From: Pseudomonas antarctica
GTDB lineage: Bacteria; Pseudomonadota; Gammaproteobacteria; Pseudomonadales; Pseudomonadaceae
DNA: 64,000 nt
NCBI RefSeq assembly: GCF_001647715.1
Contig: NZ_CP015600.1
Span: 992,001 to 1,056,000, forward strand
Reading direction: 5' to 3'
In this document: one piece after another, positions 1 to 7,954 of the stretch
How the letters are laid out: each line of letters starts with the position of its first letter
Position numbering within the stretch: position 1 is the stretch's first letter
Notes under the pieces: model-generated
Database searches by the model: none
Told to the model about the DNA's origin: nothing
What the model saw: the letters and a program-made list of their open reading frames with translations, nothing else
Program-made: the position numbers and the translations under genes

Positions 1-1773
1 CACATCCCCCTCAATGTTCGAGTGGCTGTCATTGATCACAGTATCTTTCAGTGCCCCGGTGGCCATTTTATCGAAAAGGGTATTCAGGCCCTCTTTCTTG
101 TCGGCTATATGCGTGAGCCACAGAAATGGCACCACTCCGGATGCTGCCCGTGTGCCAAAACTGGCTTCATGGTCCTGACGGTAGATCAACGGAAAATGTG
201 AGAGCAAGGCTTCCCGCTTTTTAGGATGCTTGCTTTGGTCAATCACCCATTTCTCCAGCTTTGCCAGGGAGTCGAACCTCAGATAGGCCGGCACGTTTCC
301 AGGTATGGAAACCACCTGCCGGCCATCGGCAGCGCTGAAGCGCACAATATCGTTGGACGTAAAGCCATGGATGCTAAGGGCATTGGCCTGAACGATGCCC
401 TTCACCGGCGCCATGGCCATGAGTTGTTCGACGCTGAGCGGTGCATTTTCGTCGAGGGAAAGGTTGGAGACTGCCCCCATCACCAGGCGGTAGTCGTCAC
501 GCGTGAATTGTTGCTCGGGCGGTTGCAGCTTGCGCTCAGCCGGTGAACGGGCTTCCGCCGCCTTCAATTGCTTGCGGGCCTGGTAAACGAACTCGCCCTT
601 GATCGCCGTCTCATAGCCACTGGTATGAGCGCGCCAGAAATGATCGATTTTCTGGGTCATCCCGGTTTGGAAGTCGGTCTTCCAACTCTCATGCATCACC
701 GCGGAGGGGGCGAGGGCGAATTGGTTGTGGGCGCCGTACCCGCCCTGTGTGCTTTGACCGGCGCCGACCGTGTATAAACCCGTTTCCTGATCCAGAGTGC
801 CGGGAATCCAGTCGTGTTCGGAGAAGTTTTTCAGCAGGGCATCCGGCAGGCGTAATGAGGAGTAGGGCTCCTCAAAAGTGTGCTCCCAGCCTGTTACGGT
901 GTTCGCGCTGCTCGCGCTCCTGAAACGGTTCAAATAGATCGTGTCAGCATCGACCACGTTGCCCGTCAACTTGAGAATCAGCGCTTCTGCCCACTTCTTG
1001 GCTTCTGCCCGCGTATCGGGCAGGTTGTTGGCGACGTCGACCGCCAAAAGCTTGTAATCCAGTGCCGCGGGGGCGGTGCTGTAGAACTTGCCGGCACTCT
1101 GTATTTGCGCTTGCATCGCGTCTTCTGAGCGGCGGCTGGCAGGGCGTAATCGGTCATCAGGCGGGATAGGGTCGAACGCATCTTTGGGGGCCAGTTGGTT
1201 GAATTGCGCCCGAGCAAAGGCGGCGGATTGCGGGAATGGAACACCTTGGAAGTGTGCCACTACCTTTGGATGGACTTGAAGGAAGCCATCATGTTGTTCC
1301 ACCCGCAAATCACCACTTTTTCCGGGTGCGATCACGCTGGCGGTCGCCAGCAATGCCGCTGAGATTTGTCCCCAGCCCGACGTGTCCGTAAGGCTGAAAG
1401 TTTTCTTTTTTCCCTCCACTTCAGCGGACAAGGTGCCTGTTGAGGGGGCGACCGAAAACTGGCCGATGTCGTGGATTCCTTGTCTAAACAGCCATCCATT
1501 GAGAGCGGGTTGTCGCACGTGCGCATCATATAATTCAAGCCATTGGCCCAAGGTACTCTGTCTCGGAACACTGACCAGTCTGGGCGAGGTGTGCAGCGCC
1601 AGGCGATTCACCTGCTCAAGGTAAGCTTTGAGCAGCTGTGTTTCATGAGGGTTAACCGTTTTTTCGGCTGAGCGTTGGGGCGCTTGCGTGGTTTGCGCTT
1701 CGGTTTTCGGCGGCGCATAGACAGGTAGGTTTTCCTGTAACTGAGGAGGTGTCCGATTGAGATATACGGTCAT
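1..1773 (-). CDS. DUF6543 / dermonecrotic-toxin-like large protein (5' part; runs off left edge)
   Basis: An uninterrupted reverse-strand frame starts at ATG 1773 and is still open at base 1, giving the first 591 residues of a longer protein. I read the reverse complement directly. Residues about 370-410 carry a FW..H...Y....KGEF..QAR motif. About 70 residues further comes a 'GF.SNDIVRFSAADGRQVVSIPG' type block, then a 'LW.THIADKKEGL' stretch. This order is what I know from the large DUF6543 ('dermonecrotic toxin domain') proteins that are abundant in plant- and soil-associated pseudomonads. The N-terminus is polar with no signal peptide. The toxic activity, if any, would lie in the missing C-terminal part. 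Base composition is visibly less GC-rich than the neighbouring core genes, which fits an accessory gene. The family assignment is from motif memory; function is inferred. Confidence 0.72.
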   Translation of the reverse strand, partial: MTVYLNRTPPQLQENLPVYAPPKTEAQTTQAPQRSAEKTVNPHETQLLKAYLEQVNRLALHTSPRLVSVPRQSTLGQWLELYDAHVRQPALNGWLFRQGIHDIGQFSVAPSTGTLSAEVEGKKKTFSLTDTSGWGQISAALLATASVIAPGKSGDLRVEQHDGFLQVHPKVVAHFQGVPFPQSAAFARAQFNQLAPKDAFDPIPPDDRLRPASRRSEDAMQAQIQSAGKFYSTAPAALDYKLLAVDVANNLPDTRAEAKKWAEALILKLTGNVVDADTIYLNRFRSASSANTVTGWEHTFEEPYSSLRLPDALLKNFSEHDWIPGTLDQETGLYTVGAGQSTQGGYGAHNQFALAPSAVMHESWKTDFQTGMTQKIDHFWRAHTSGYETAIKGEFVYQARKQLKAAEARSPAERKLQPPEQQFTRDDYRLVMGAVSNLSLDENAPLSVEQLMAMAPVKGIVQANALSIHGFTSNDIVRFSAADGRQVVSIPGNVPAYLRFDSLAKLEKWVIDQSKHPKKREALLSHFPLIYRQDHEASFGTRAASGVVPFLWLTHIADKKEGLNTLFDKMATGALKDTVINDSHSNIEGDV

Positions 1774-1908
1774 GAATTCGGTTCTCGTGAAGTAAGAGGA
1801 TGTCGGCGTGCGCCGTTGCATTAACTCTGTAGTGAGAACCTGGCATTTGATTCCATATGGGTCTGTGGCTGGATATGAGGGACTACAGACGGTGTCGCTG
1901 GGTCTTAC

Positions 1909-1947
1909 AAAAAAAACGGCGCTAACCCTCAAGGCCGCGCCGTTTTT
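1909..1947 (-). terminator. Rho-independent terminator of the SIMPL gene
   Basis: Read on the reverse strand, AAAACGGCGC pairs with GCGCCGTTTT around a 14-base loop and is followed by a T-rich run. It lies just after the stop of the SIMPL gene (1963) and before the DUF6543 gene, so the two reverse-strand genes are probably transcribed separately. Confidence 0.75.
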
Positions 1948-1962
1948 CTGTTTCGAAAAGCC

Positions 1963-2676
1963 TTACTGCAGGACTTCAATCACGCCGTCGGCGCTCATGT
2001 TCACCTGACTGGTCCCAGCCTCCACTTCCGGCGTCGGCGCCGAATCCATCATGGCCGCTTTCATCATCATCCCGCCGTTTCGGGCGTACGGTTGTGGATA
2101 ACCGTTGGTGTTGAAGTTCAAGTTGACGATCTTGTAACCCTTGCCGCCCAGTGCGTCGGTGGCCAATTGGGCGCGTGCCTTGAAGGCGGCAACCGCGTCT
2201 TTGAGCAACGCATCTTCGCTGGCCTTACGCGTGGTGTCGGCGATGGCGAAGTCCATGTTTTCCATTTTCAGGGTGTTCAGCAGATCGCCGGTGAGCTTGG
2301 ACAGCGCCGGGAAGTCGGCGCTTTCCAGGCGCAGTTCAGCGCGCTCACGCCAGCCGGTGATCTTCTGGTTCTTGTTGTCGTAGATCGGGTAGCTGTTGCG
2401 GCTGCCCTGACGCAGGGTCACGCCTTTGACTTCACGAGCCTCGCCCAGGGCCTTGTTCATGGTCGTGGTGATTTCAGCGGCAAGCTTGGCCGGGTCGGCG
2501 TTTTGCGATTCGGTGTAGAGGGTGACGATCATCTTGTCGCGGGCAACTTCCTGGCTGACCTCGGCACGCAGGGAAATCTGGTTGTAATTCAGCGCATCGG
2601 CGGCCATGGCGGGAAGGCTGGCCAGGGCGCTGGCGCTGAGGGTGATAACGGCTGCACTGCGAGTGAAACGAGACAT
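1963..2676 (-). CDS. SIMPL-domain (DUF541) periplasmic protein
   Basis: A 237-residue protein with a clear Sec signal peptide at residues 1-25 (basic start, then a hydrophobic stretch ending in AMA-AD). The mature part matches the SIMPL/DUF541 family (E. coli YggE, Brucella BP26): the NQISLRAEVSQEVARDKMIVTLYTE-type first strand and a segment of alternating beta strands and helices with a 'YPIYDNKNQKITGWRERAEL' core. Members are periplasmic or outer-membrane associated and form oligomers. YggE has been linked to oxidative-stress tolerance, but no biochemical activity is established. A good GGAGCT ribosome site precedes ATG 2676. It stands alone, with its own terminator downstream and the divergent roxS upstream. 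Confidence 0.88.
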   Translation of the reverse strand: MSRFTRSAAVITLSASALASLPAMAADALNYNQISLRAEVSQEVARDKMIVTLYTESQNADPAKLAAEITTTMNKALGEAREVKGVTLRQGSRNSYPIYDNKNQKITGWRERAELRLESADFPALSKLTGDLLNTLKMENMDFAIADTTRKASEDALLKDAVAAFKARAQLATDALGGKGYKIVNLNFNTNGYPQPYARNGGMMMKAAMMDSAPTPEVEAGTSQVNMSADGVIEVLQ

Positions 2677-2881
2677 GGAAGCTCCTTGGGATATTCGTGT
2701 TCGGTATGACTGTAGACGGTGATGTCGGGTTCTTCGGGTTTACACATTCGCTACAAGTTGTGGGGATGCCGACGAACGGTCGTTTGCGCGGCCTGCGTCA
2801 AAGAGCCACACACGTCATGCCAGGCGGCCTGCTTCGTTTATACTCCTGCCGATCCGCCTGCAGCGCTCACCGGGAGAGCTC

Positions 2882-4144
2882 ATGCTCGCCGCCGTAAAAC
2901 TGACTTCCGCCACACGCCAGAACCTCTGGCGCCTGACGTTCATTCGCACCCTGGTACTGGCCGCACAGGCTGGCTCCGTCGGGCTCGCGTATTGGTTCGA
3001 CCTGCTGCCGTTGCCCTGGCTGCAACTGGCCGTGACCCTCGGCTTCTCCATCGTGCTGTGTGTGTTTACGGCCATCCGCCTGCGCACCACGTGGCCGGTG
3101 ACTGAGCTGGAATACGCCCTGCAATTGGCCTGCGACCTGTTTATCCACAGTGTGTTGCTGTATTTCTCCGGTGGTTCCACCAACCCGTTTGTTTCTTATT
3201 ACCTGGTGCCACTGACCATCGCCGCGGTGACTTTGCCGTGGCGCTACTCGGTGGTGCTGTCGGGTATTGCGCTGACCCTGTACACCTTGTTGCTGGCACA
3301 GTTTTATCCATTGCAGACCTTCCCCATCGCGCGGGAAAACCTGCAGATCTACGGGATGTGGCTGAGTTTCGCCCTGTCCGCTGCAGTGATTACCTTCTTC
3401 GCTGCACGCATGGCCGAAGAACTGCGTCGCCAGGAAGAGTTGCGCGCCATTCGCCGCGAAGAAGGCCTGCGCGACCAGCAATTGCTGGCCGTCGCCACTC
3501 AGGCTGCCGGCGCCGCCCATGAATTGGGTACGCCGCTGGCGACCATGAGCGTGCTGCTCAATGAAATGGTCCAGGACCATCACGACCCAGCCCTGCAGGA
3601 TGACCTGAGCGTGCTGCAGGAACAGGTCAAGCAATGTAAACAGACCTTGCAGCAACTGGTGCGTGCCGCTGAAGCCAATCGCCGCCTGGCCGTGGAGATG
3701 CAGGACGTGACCCAGTGGCTCGACGAAGCCCTGAACCGTTGGCACCTGATGCGCCCCGAAGCCAGTTACCGTTTCAACCTGCTGGGCCAGGGCAGCGTGC
3801 CCCGCATGGCGCCACCACCGGACCTGACCCAGGCGCTGCTCAACCTGTTGAACAACGCTGCTGACGCCTGCCCCGAAGGCCTGGGCGTACAGCTGGACTG
3901 GGATGCGGAAAACGTGACCATCAGCATTCGTGACCACGGCGCGGGCGTGCCGCTGGCCATTGCCGAGCAGATCGGCAAACCGTTCTTTACCACCAAGGGC
4001 AAAGGCTTCGGCCTGGGCCTGTTTTTGAGCAAGGCCAGCGTGACCCGCGCGGGCGGCTCAGTGAAGCTCTATAGTCATGAGGAAGGTGGCACGCTCACCG
4101 AGCTGCGCCTGCCCCGTGTCGCACGAGGAGATATCGATGAGTGA
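2882..4144 (+). CDS. roxS: RoxS/RegB/PrrB-family redox sensor histidine kinase
   Basis: A 420-residue membrane histidine kinase. Residues 20-175 hold six hydrophobic segments. GGSTNPF at 97-103 is the quinone-sensing GGxxNPF signature of the RegB/PrrB/RoxS family. The H box (AGAAHELGTPLATM) puts the phosphoacceptor at His213. Cys252 in VKQCKQTL corresponds to the redox-active cysteine region of RegB. N, G1 and G2 boxes follow (NLLNNAAD, DHGAGVP, GFGLGLF). In pseudomonads RoxS senses the respiratory quinone pool and with RoxR controls terminal oxidases, notably the cyanide-insensitive one. The gene overlaps roxR by 8 bases, so the two are co-translated. GGGAGAG lies a few bases before ATG 2882. 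Confidence 0.95.
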   Translation: MLAAVKLTSATRQNLWRLTFIRTLVLAAQAGSVGLAYWFDLLPLPWLQLAVTLGFSIVLCVFTAIRLRTTWPVTELEYALQLACDLFIHSVLLYFSGGSTNPFVSYYLVPLTIAAVTLPWRYSVVLSGIALTLYTLLLAQFYPLQTFPIARENLQIYGMWLSFALSAAVITFFAARMAEELRRQEELRAIRREEGLRDQQLLAVATQAAGAAHELGTPLATMSVLLNEMVQDHHDPALQDDLSVLQEQVKQCKQTLQQLVRAAEANRRLAVEMQDVTQWLDEALNRWHLMRPEASYRFNLLGQGSVPRMAPPPDLTQALLNLLNNAADACPEGLGVQLDWDAENVTISIRDHGAGVPLAIAEQIGKPFFTTKGKGFGLGLFLSKASVTRAGGSVKLYSHEEGGTLTELRLPRVARGDIDE

Positions 4145-4697
4145 CGAGATCCAAGTCGAAGGCGAAGAACTGCCGCACCTGTTGCTGGTAGATGACGACG
4201 CCACCTTTACCCGCGTCATGGCGCGCGCCATGAGCCGTCGTGGTTTTCGCGTGAGCACCGCAGGCTCCGCCGAAGAAGGCCTGACCATCGCTCAGGCTGA
4301 CTTGCCGGACTACGCCGCGCTCGACCTGAAAATGGACGGCGACTCCGGCCTGGTGCTGCTGCCCAAGCTGCTGGAACTCGACCCGGAAATGCGCGTGGTG
4401 ATCCTCACCGGTTATTCCAGCATTGCCACCGCTGTCGAGGCCATCAAGCGCGGCGCCTGCAACTACCTGTGCAAACCGGCGGACGCCGACGACGTGCTGG
4501 CAGCCTTGCTGTCCGAACACGCCGACCTCGATACCCTGGTGCCGGAAAACCCGATGTCGGTGGACCGCTTGCAGTGGGAACACATCCAGCGTGTGCTGAC
4601 CGAACATGAGGGCAACATCTCCGCCACTGCCCGTGCCCTGGGCATGCACCGCCGCACCCTGCAACGCAAGCTGCAGAAGCGTCCGGTACGGCGCTGA
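4137..4697 (+). CDS. roxR: RoxR/RegA/PrrA-family response regulator
   Basis: A 186-residue regulator that begins inside the end of roxS. ATG 4137 was chosen because GAGGAG precedes it and the protein then starts with the family-typical short acidic tail. The receiver domain (about residues 14-125) has the acidic pair D20/D21, the phospho-acceptor D63 in ALDLKMDG and the conserved K in CKPAD. The C-terminus (about 140-186) is a Fis-type helix-turn-helix, GNISATARALGMHRRTLQRKLQK, diagnostic of the RegA/PrrA/RoxR group. It is the DNA-binding partner of RoxS and regulates respiratory-chain genes according to redox state. The upstream in-frame ATG at 4077 lies inside roxS and is not favoured. Confidence 0.94.
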   Translation: MSDEIQVEGEELPHLLLVDDDATFTRVMARAMSRRGFRVSTAGSAEEGLTIAQADLPDYAALDLKMDGDSGLVLLPKLLELDPEMRVVILTGYSSIATAVEAIKRGACNYLCKPADADDVLAALLSEHADLDTLVPENPMSVDRLQWEHIQRVLTEHEGNISATARALGMHRRTLQRKLQKRPVRR

Positions 4698-4737
4698 ACA
4701 AAGTCTGAACAATCTGCTTCAGGCAGCACGGAGCGCT

Positions 4738-4761
4738 GAACCGATCGTCTATGATCGGTTC
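4738..4761. promoter_or_regulatory. 9-bp perfect inverted repeat between roxR and the ABC transporter gene
   Basis: GAACCGATC (4738-4746) and GATCGGTTC (4753-4761) are perfect arms around a 6-base loop, 36 bases before the ABC transporter start. There is no good T run after it, so it may be an operator for the downstream gene, or a weak terminator or processing hairpin for roxSR. Confidence 0.45.
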
Positions 4762-4796
4762 AAACGCCTGTCATTTTCCCCTACCGAGCCTGAACG

Positions 4797-6521
4797 ATGA
4801 ATCAGAACGCTGAGTATTCCGCGGTCAACGACGCGGTGCGTGGGCAATTCTTTCGCCGAACCTGGGCGATGATCACGCCGTATTGGCGCAGTGAAGAGAA
4901 AGGCAAGGCCTGGTTGTTGCTGGGCGCGGTGATTGGCTTGTCGCTGTTCAGCGTGGCGATCTCCGTGTGGATCAACCACTGGTACAAGGATTTCTACAAC
5001 GCTCTGGAGCACAAGGACACGGCTGCTTTCTGGCAACTGATCGGCTATTTCGGCGGTATCGCGGCCGTGGCCATTCTGGGTGCTGTCTACCGCCTCTACC
5101 TGACCCAGATGCTGACCATCCGCTGGCGTGCCTGGCTCACCGAAAAGCATTTTGCACGTTGGCTCGCCGACAAGAACTACTACCAGCTGGAGCAGGGTGG
5201 GTACACCGATAACCCGGACCAGCGGATTTCCGAAGACCTCAATAACTTCACCTCGAACACGTTGAGCCTGGGCCTCGGGCTGCTGCGCAATGTCGTCAGC
5301 CTCGTGTCGTTCTCGATTATTTTGTGGGGTGTTTCCGGCAGTATCGAGGTGTTTGGCTTCACCATCCCGGGTTATATGTTCTGGTGCGCATTGGTCTACG
5401 CCGGTGTCGGCAGCTGGTTGACTCACCTGATCGGTCGTCGCTTGATTGGCCTGAGCAACCAACAACAACGCTTCGAAGCAGACCTGCGTTTCTCCATGGT
5501 GCGTGTGCGTGAAAACGCGGAGAGCATCGCCCTGTACAACGGCGAGCCGAATGAAAGACAGCGCTTGAGCACACGCTTCAGTAAAGTCTGGCACAACTTC
5601 TGGGACATCATGAAAGTGTCCAAGCGCCTGACCTTCTTCACCGCCGGCTACGAACAGATCGCAATCATCTTCCCTTTCATGGTTGCGGCGCCGCGCTATT
5701 TCGCCGGCAAGATCGAACTGGGCGAGCTGATGCAAATCAACTCCGCGTTTGGCAATGTGCAGGGCAACTTCAGTTGGTTCATCAGTGCCTATGCCGACCT
5801 GGCCAGCTGGCGTGCGACCAGTGACCGTCTGCTCAGCTTCCACCAGGCTATGAGTGAAAACGAACAGCGTACTCCAGCCATCGATGTGCGCCCTGAGGGC
5901 GAGCGGTTGGTGGTGCAGGATCTGGGCATGGACCTGGCCGACGGCCGCCACTTGCTCACCGACGCCGACATGACCGTAGAGCCGGGCCAGCGTGTGATGC
6001 TCAGTGGGCGTTCCGGCAGTGGTAAAAGTACGCTGCTGCGTGCGATGGGGCACTTGTGGCCAGCGGGGCATGGCAGCATTCGCCTGCCGGCTGCGCGTTA
6101 CCTGTTCCTGCCGCAGAAACCCTACCTGCCGATTGGGACCTTGAAGGCCGTATTGAGTTATCCACAGGACGACAGCGTCTACCCGGCGCAACGTTATGCA
6201 CAGGTCCTGGAAACCTGCCGCTTGCCGCACCTGGTCGCGCGCCTGGACGAGGCCAACCACTGGCAACGTATGCTCTCGCCCGGTGAGCAGCAGCGTTTGG
6301 CCTTTGCCCGCGCGTTGTTGTTCGCGCCGCAGTGGCTGTACATGGACGAAGCCACCTCGGCGATGGATGAAGAGGATGAGGCGACGTTGTATCAAGCGCT
6401 GATCGATGAATTGCCGGGGCTGAGCATCGTCAGCGTCGGTCATCGCAGCAGCCTCAAGCGCTTCCATGGGCGGCATGTGCGGATCGAGAGTGGGTTGTTG
6501 CAGGAGCAGCAATCGGCTTAA
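4797..6521 (+). CDS. SbmA/BacA-like ABC transporter, fused permease and ATPase
   Basis: A 574-residue half-transporter of the ABC_membrane_2 (SbmA/BacA, E. coli YddA) type. Residues 1-350 carry about six membrane segments, with the family-typical 'RWRAWLTEKHFARWLADKNYYQLE' and 'DNPDQRISEDLNNF' stretches. The nucleotide-binding domain follows, with Walker [10 protein letters not shown] (about 404-412), a signature reading LSPGEQQRLAFARALL (about 493) and Walker B WLYMDEATSAMDE (about 513). LS.GEQQ in place of LSGGQ is normal for this subfamily. It probably works as a homodimer in the inner membrane; relatives move peptides, cobalamin or very-long-chain acyl compounds. The substrate here cannot be read from sequence. 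Its position after roxSR is likely positional rather than functional. Confidence 0.85.
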   Translation: MNQNAEYSAVNDAVRGQFFRRTWAMITPYWRSEEKGKAWLLLGAVIGLSLFSVAISVWINHWYKDFYNALEHKDTAAFWQLIGYFGGIAAVAILGAVYRLYLTQMLTIRWRAWLTEKHFARWLADKNYYQLEQGGYTDNPDQRISEDLNNFTSNTLSLGLGLLRNVVSLVSFSIILWGVSGSIEVFGFTIPGYMFWCALVYAGVGSWLTHLIGRRLIGLSNQQQRFEADLRFSMVRVRENAESIALYNGEPNERQRLSTRFSKVWHNFWDIMKVSKRLTFFTAGYEQIAIIFPFMVAAPRYFAGKIELGELMQINSAFGNVQGNFSWFISAYADLASWRATSDRLLSFHQAMSENEQRTPAIDVRPEGERLVVQDLGMDLADGRHLLTDADMTVEPGQRVMLSGRSGSGKSTLLRAMGHLWPAGHGSIRLPAARYLFLPQKPYLPIGTLKAVLSYPQDDSVYPAQRYAQVLETCRLPHLVARLDEANHWQRMLSPGEQQRLAFARALLFAPQWLYMDEATSAMDEEDEATLYQALIDELPGLSIVSVGHRSSLKRFHGRHVRIESGLLQEQQSA

Positions 6522-6537
6522 GGTCTTACGCGGTCAA

Positions 6538-6626
6538 TGTGGGAGCGGGCTTGCTCGCGAATACGGTCTGTCAGTTACAGATGTTCAGACTGACCCACCG
6601 CTTTCGCGAGCAAGCCCGCTCCCACA
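6538..6626. repeat. REPIN (REP doublet), GCGGGCTTGCTCGCGA type
   Basis: TGTGGGAGCGGGCTTGCTCGCGA and its inverted copy face each other across about 43 bases. This is the REP doublet (REPIN) arrangement that RAYT transposases mobilise in P. fluorescens. It lies downstream of the ABC transporter gene and could also form a large mRNA-protecting hairpin. Confidence 0.88.
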
Positions 6627-6659
6627 GTGGATCTCCATTGTCCTGGCGAGTGAAGCCCA

Positions 6660-6700
6660 CAAAAAAGCCCGGTTGATCATCGATCAACCGGGCTTTTTTA
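6660..6700. terminator. Bidirectional terminator between convergent ABC transporter and yhcB
   Basis: AAAAAAGCCCGGTTGATC pairs perfectly with GATCAACCGGGCTTTTTT, an 18-base arm with a 2-base turn. A-tracts and T-tracts on both sides make it work in both directions, as expected between two converging genes. Confidence 0.9.
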
Positions 6701-6715
6701 ATGCTTGAACATGAC

Positions 6716-7153
6716 TTACTTCTTCAAGCCGTACTGCTCATCCAGCATGCCAGGGGCGTTTGGCGTTTTTGGCGCGTAGTCCCGTGGTGGCTCCTGGTTT
6801 TCCCGCGGAGGGGTCAGGCGTTCCCGCGGTGTTTGCGGTGCATCGGAATGCAACGCGGCCAGCAGACGCTGACGGGTGATGTCGTCGAGGGCCAGGCGGT
6901 TAGCGCCATCGGCGAGGTGATCCTGTACTTCCTGGTAGCTCTGAGTGAGCTTCTTGACCAGGGTCGCGGTGCTGTTGAAGTGGGTAACAACCTCGTTCTG
7001 ATAACTGTCAAAACGTTCCTGAATGTCATCCAACTGACGCTGCGTGCGGTTAGGCGCGGCATTCGGCAGCAGGCGGGCAACCAGGAATCCAATGGCGACA
7101 CCGGCAACCAAGGCGAGAGTCGGCAACAACCAAACTAAGAGCGAGTGTTCCAC
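6716..7153 (-). CDS. yhcB: YhcB/DUF1043 family inner-membrane protein
   Basis: A 145-residue protein with one N-terminal membrane segment (residues 7-28). A long charged, coiled-coil-prone cytoplasmic region follows (RTQRQLDDIQERFDSYQNEVVTHFNSTATLVKKLTQSYQEVQDHLADGA), then a proline-rich tail. This is the layout of E. coli YhcB (also called ZapG/LapD), which links the divisome with envelope synthesis. The gene is divergent from the hydrolase-trpS pair. The name is given by family; the exact role in Pseudomonas is not shown by the sequence. Confidence 0.85.
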   Translation of the reverse strand: MEHSLLVWLLPTLALVAGVAIGFLVARLLPNAAPNRTQRQLDDIQERFDSYQNEVVTHFNSTATLVKKLTQSYQEVQDHLADGANRLALDDITRQRLLAALHSDAPQTPRERLTPPRENQEPPRDYAPKTPNAPGMLDEQYGLKK

Positions 7154-7300
7154 GAGTCCTTCCTCTATAAACGGCTTTGCTTTACGTTAACGGCTCGGAC
7201 CTGCGCTGTATACCGCGATTAAGCTCGCAATCATGCCATGCACAGACTTTTAGCTAGACGAGTCGACCCTTTGAGAGGTCACGGAGTTCATTCCTTGCTC

Positions 7301-7930
7301 ATGCGTGAAACCCCCGTTTTGATCGATGGCCCGGTTGGCCAATTGGAAGCCCTGTACCTTGATCACCCCGAGCCACGTGGCCTGGCGCTGATCTGCCACC
7401 CTAACCCGGTGCAGGGCGGGACCATGCTCAATAAAGTCGTATCGACCCTGCAACGCACCGCCCGCGACGCCGGTTTGATTACTTTACGTTTCAATTACCG
7501 CGGTGTCGGTGCCAGCGCCGGTACCCACGATATGGCCACCGGTGAAGTGGACGATGCCGAAGCTGCTGCCAACTGGCTGCGGGAAAAGCACCCCGAACTG
7601 CCGATCACCTTGCTCGGTTTCTCGTTTGGCGGTTATGTGGCCGCCAGCCTCGGCGGGCGCCTGGAAGCCAAGGGCGAAAAACTCGCGCACCTGTTCATGG
7701 TCGCCGCTGCCGTGATGCGCCTGCGCGATACCGACGTGCTGCCCCAAGGCTGCCCATTGACCCTGATCCAGCCGGAAACCGACGAAGTGGTCGACCCGCA
7801 GGTCGTCTACGAGTGGTCCGCTGCCTTGAAACGCCCCCATGAGCTGCTGAAAGTGGCAGAATGCGGGCACTTTTTTCATGGCAAGCTCACCGATCTCAAG
7901 GATCTGGTGCTGCCGCGCCTCTCGAATTGA
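7301..7930 (+). CDS. Alpha/beta hydrolase
   Basis: A 209-residue single-domain alpha/beta hydrolase. The nucleophile elbow is GFSFGGY (Ser109). An oxyanion-loop CHPNPVQGG lies at 33-41, FNYRGVGAS at 64-72, and a late His in CGHFFHGKL completes a likely Ser-Asp-His triad. The HPxPxxGGTM start is typical of a small bacterial family of uncharacterised hydrolases usually found next to trpS and zapE in Pseudomonas. ATG 7301 was chosen because family members begin MRETPVLIDGPVG; an in-frame ATG at 7238 would add 21 atypical residues. It ends 24 bases before trpS and is probably co-transcribed with it. The substrate is unknown. Confidence 0.85.
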   Translation: MRETPVLIDGPVGQLEALYLDHPEPRGLALICHPNPVQGGTMLNKVVSTLQRTARDAGLITLRFNYRGVGASAGTHDMATGEVDDAEAAANWLREKHPELPITLLGFSFGGYVAASLGGRLEAKGEKLAHLFMVAAAVMRLRDTDVLPQGCPLTLIQPETDEVVDPQVVYEWSAALKRPHELLKVAECGHFFHGKLTDLKDLVLPRLSN

Positions 7931-7954
7931 TAGCAGTCTGATAAGCGATTACCC

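Noticed and set aside
226..1128. Several short forward frames in the first 1.3 kb
   Set aside because: The reverse-strand frame is continuous over the whole interval and carries DUF6543-type motifs, so the forward ones are shadows.
4749..6512. A 587-codon open frame antisense to the ABC transporter gene
   Set aside because: It is low-complexity in its translation (Gln/His/Arg-rich), has no family motifs and is the usual by-product of GC-rich codon use opposite a real gene with clear Walker motifs.
2882..6521. roxS-roxR-ABC gene trio read as a Bce-type peptide-sensing module
   Set aside because: The kinase is the RegB/PrrB redox type with GGxxNPF, and the transporter is SbmA/BacA-like, not BceAB-like; adjacency alone is no evidence.
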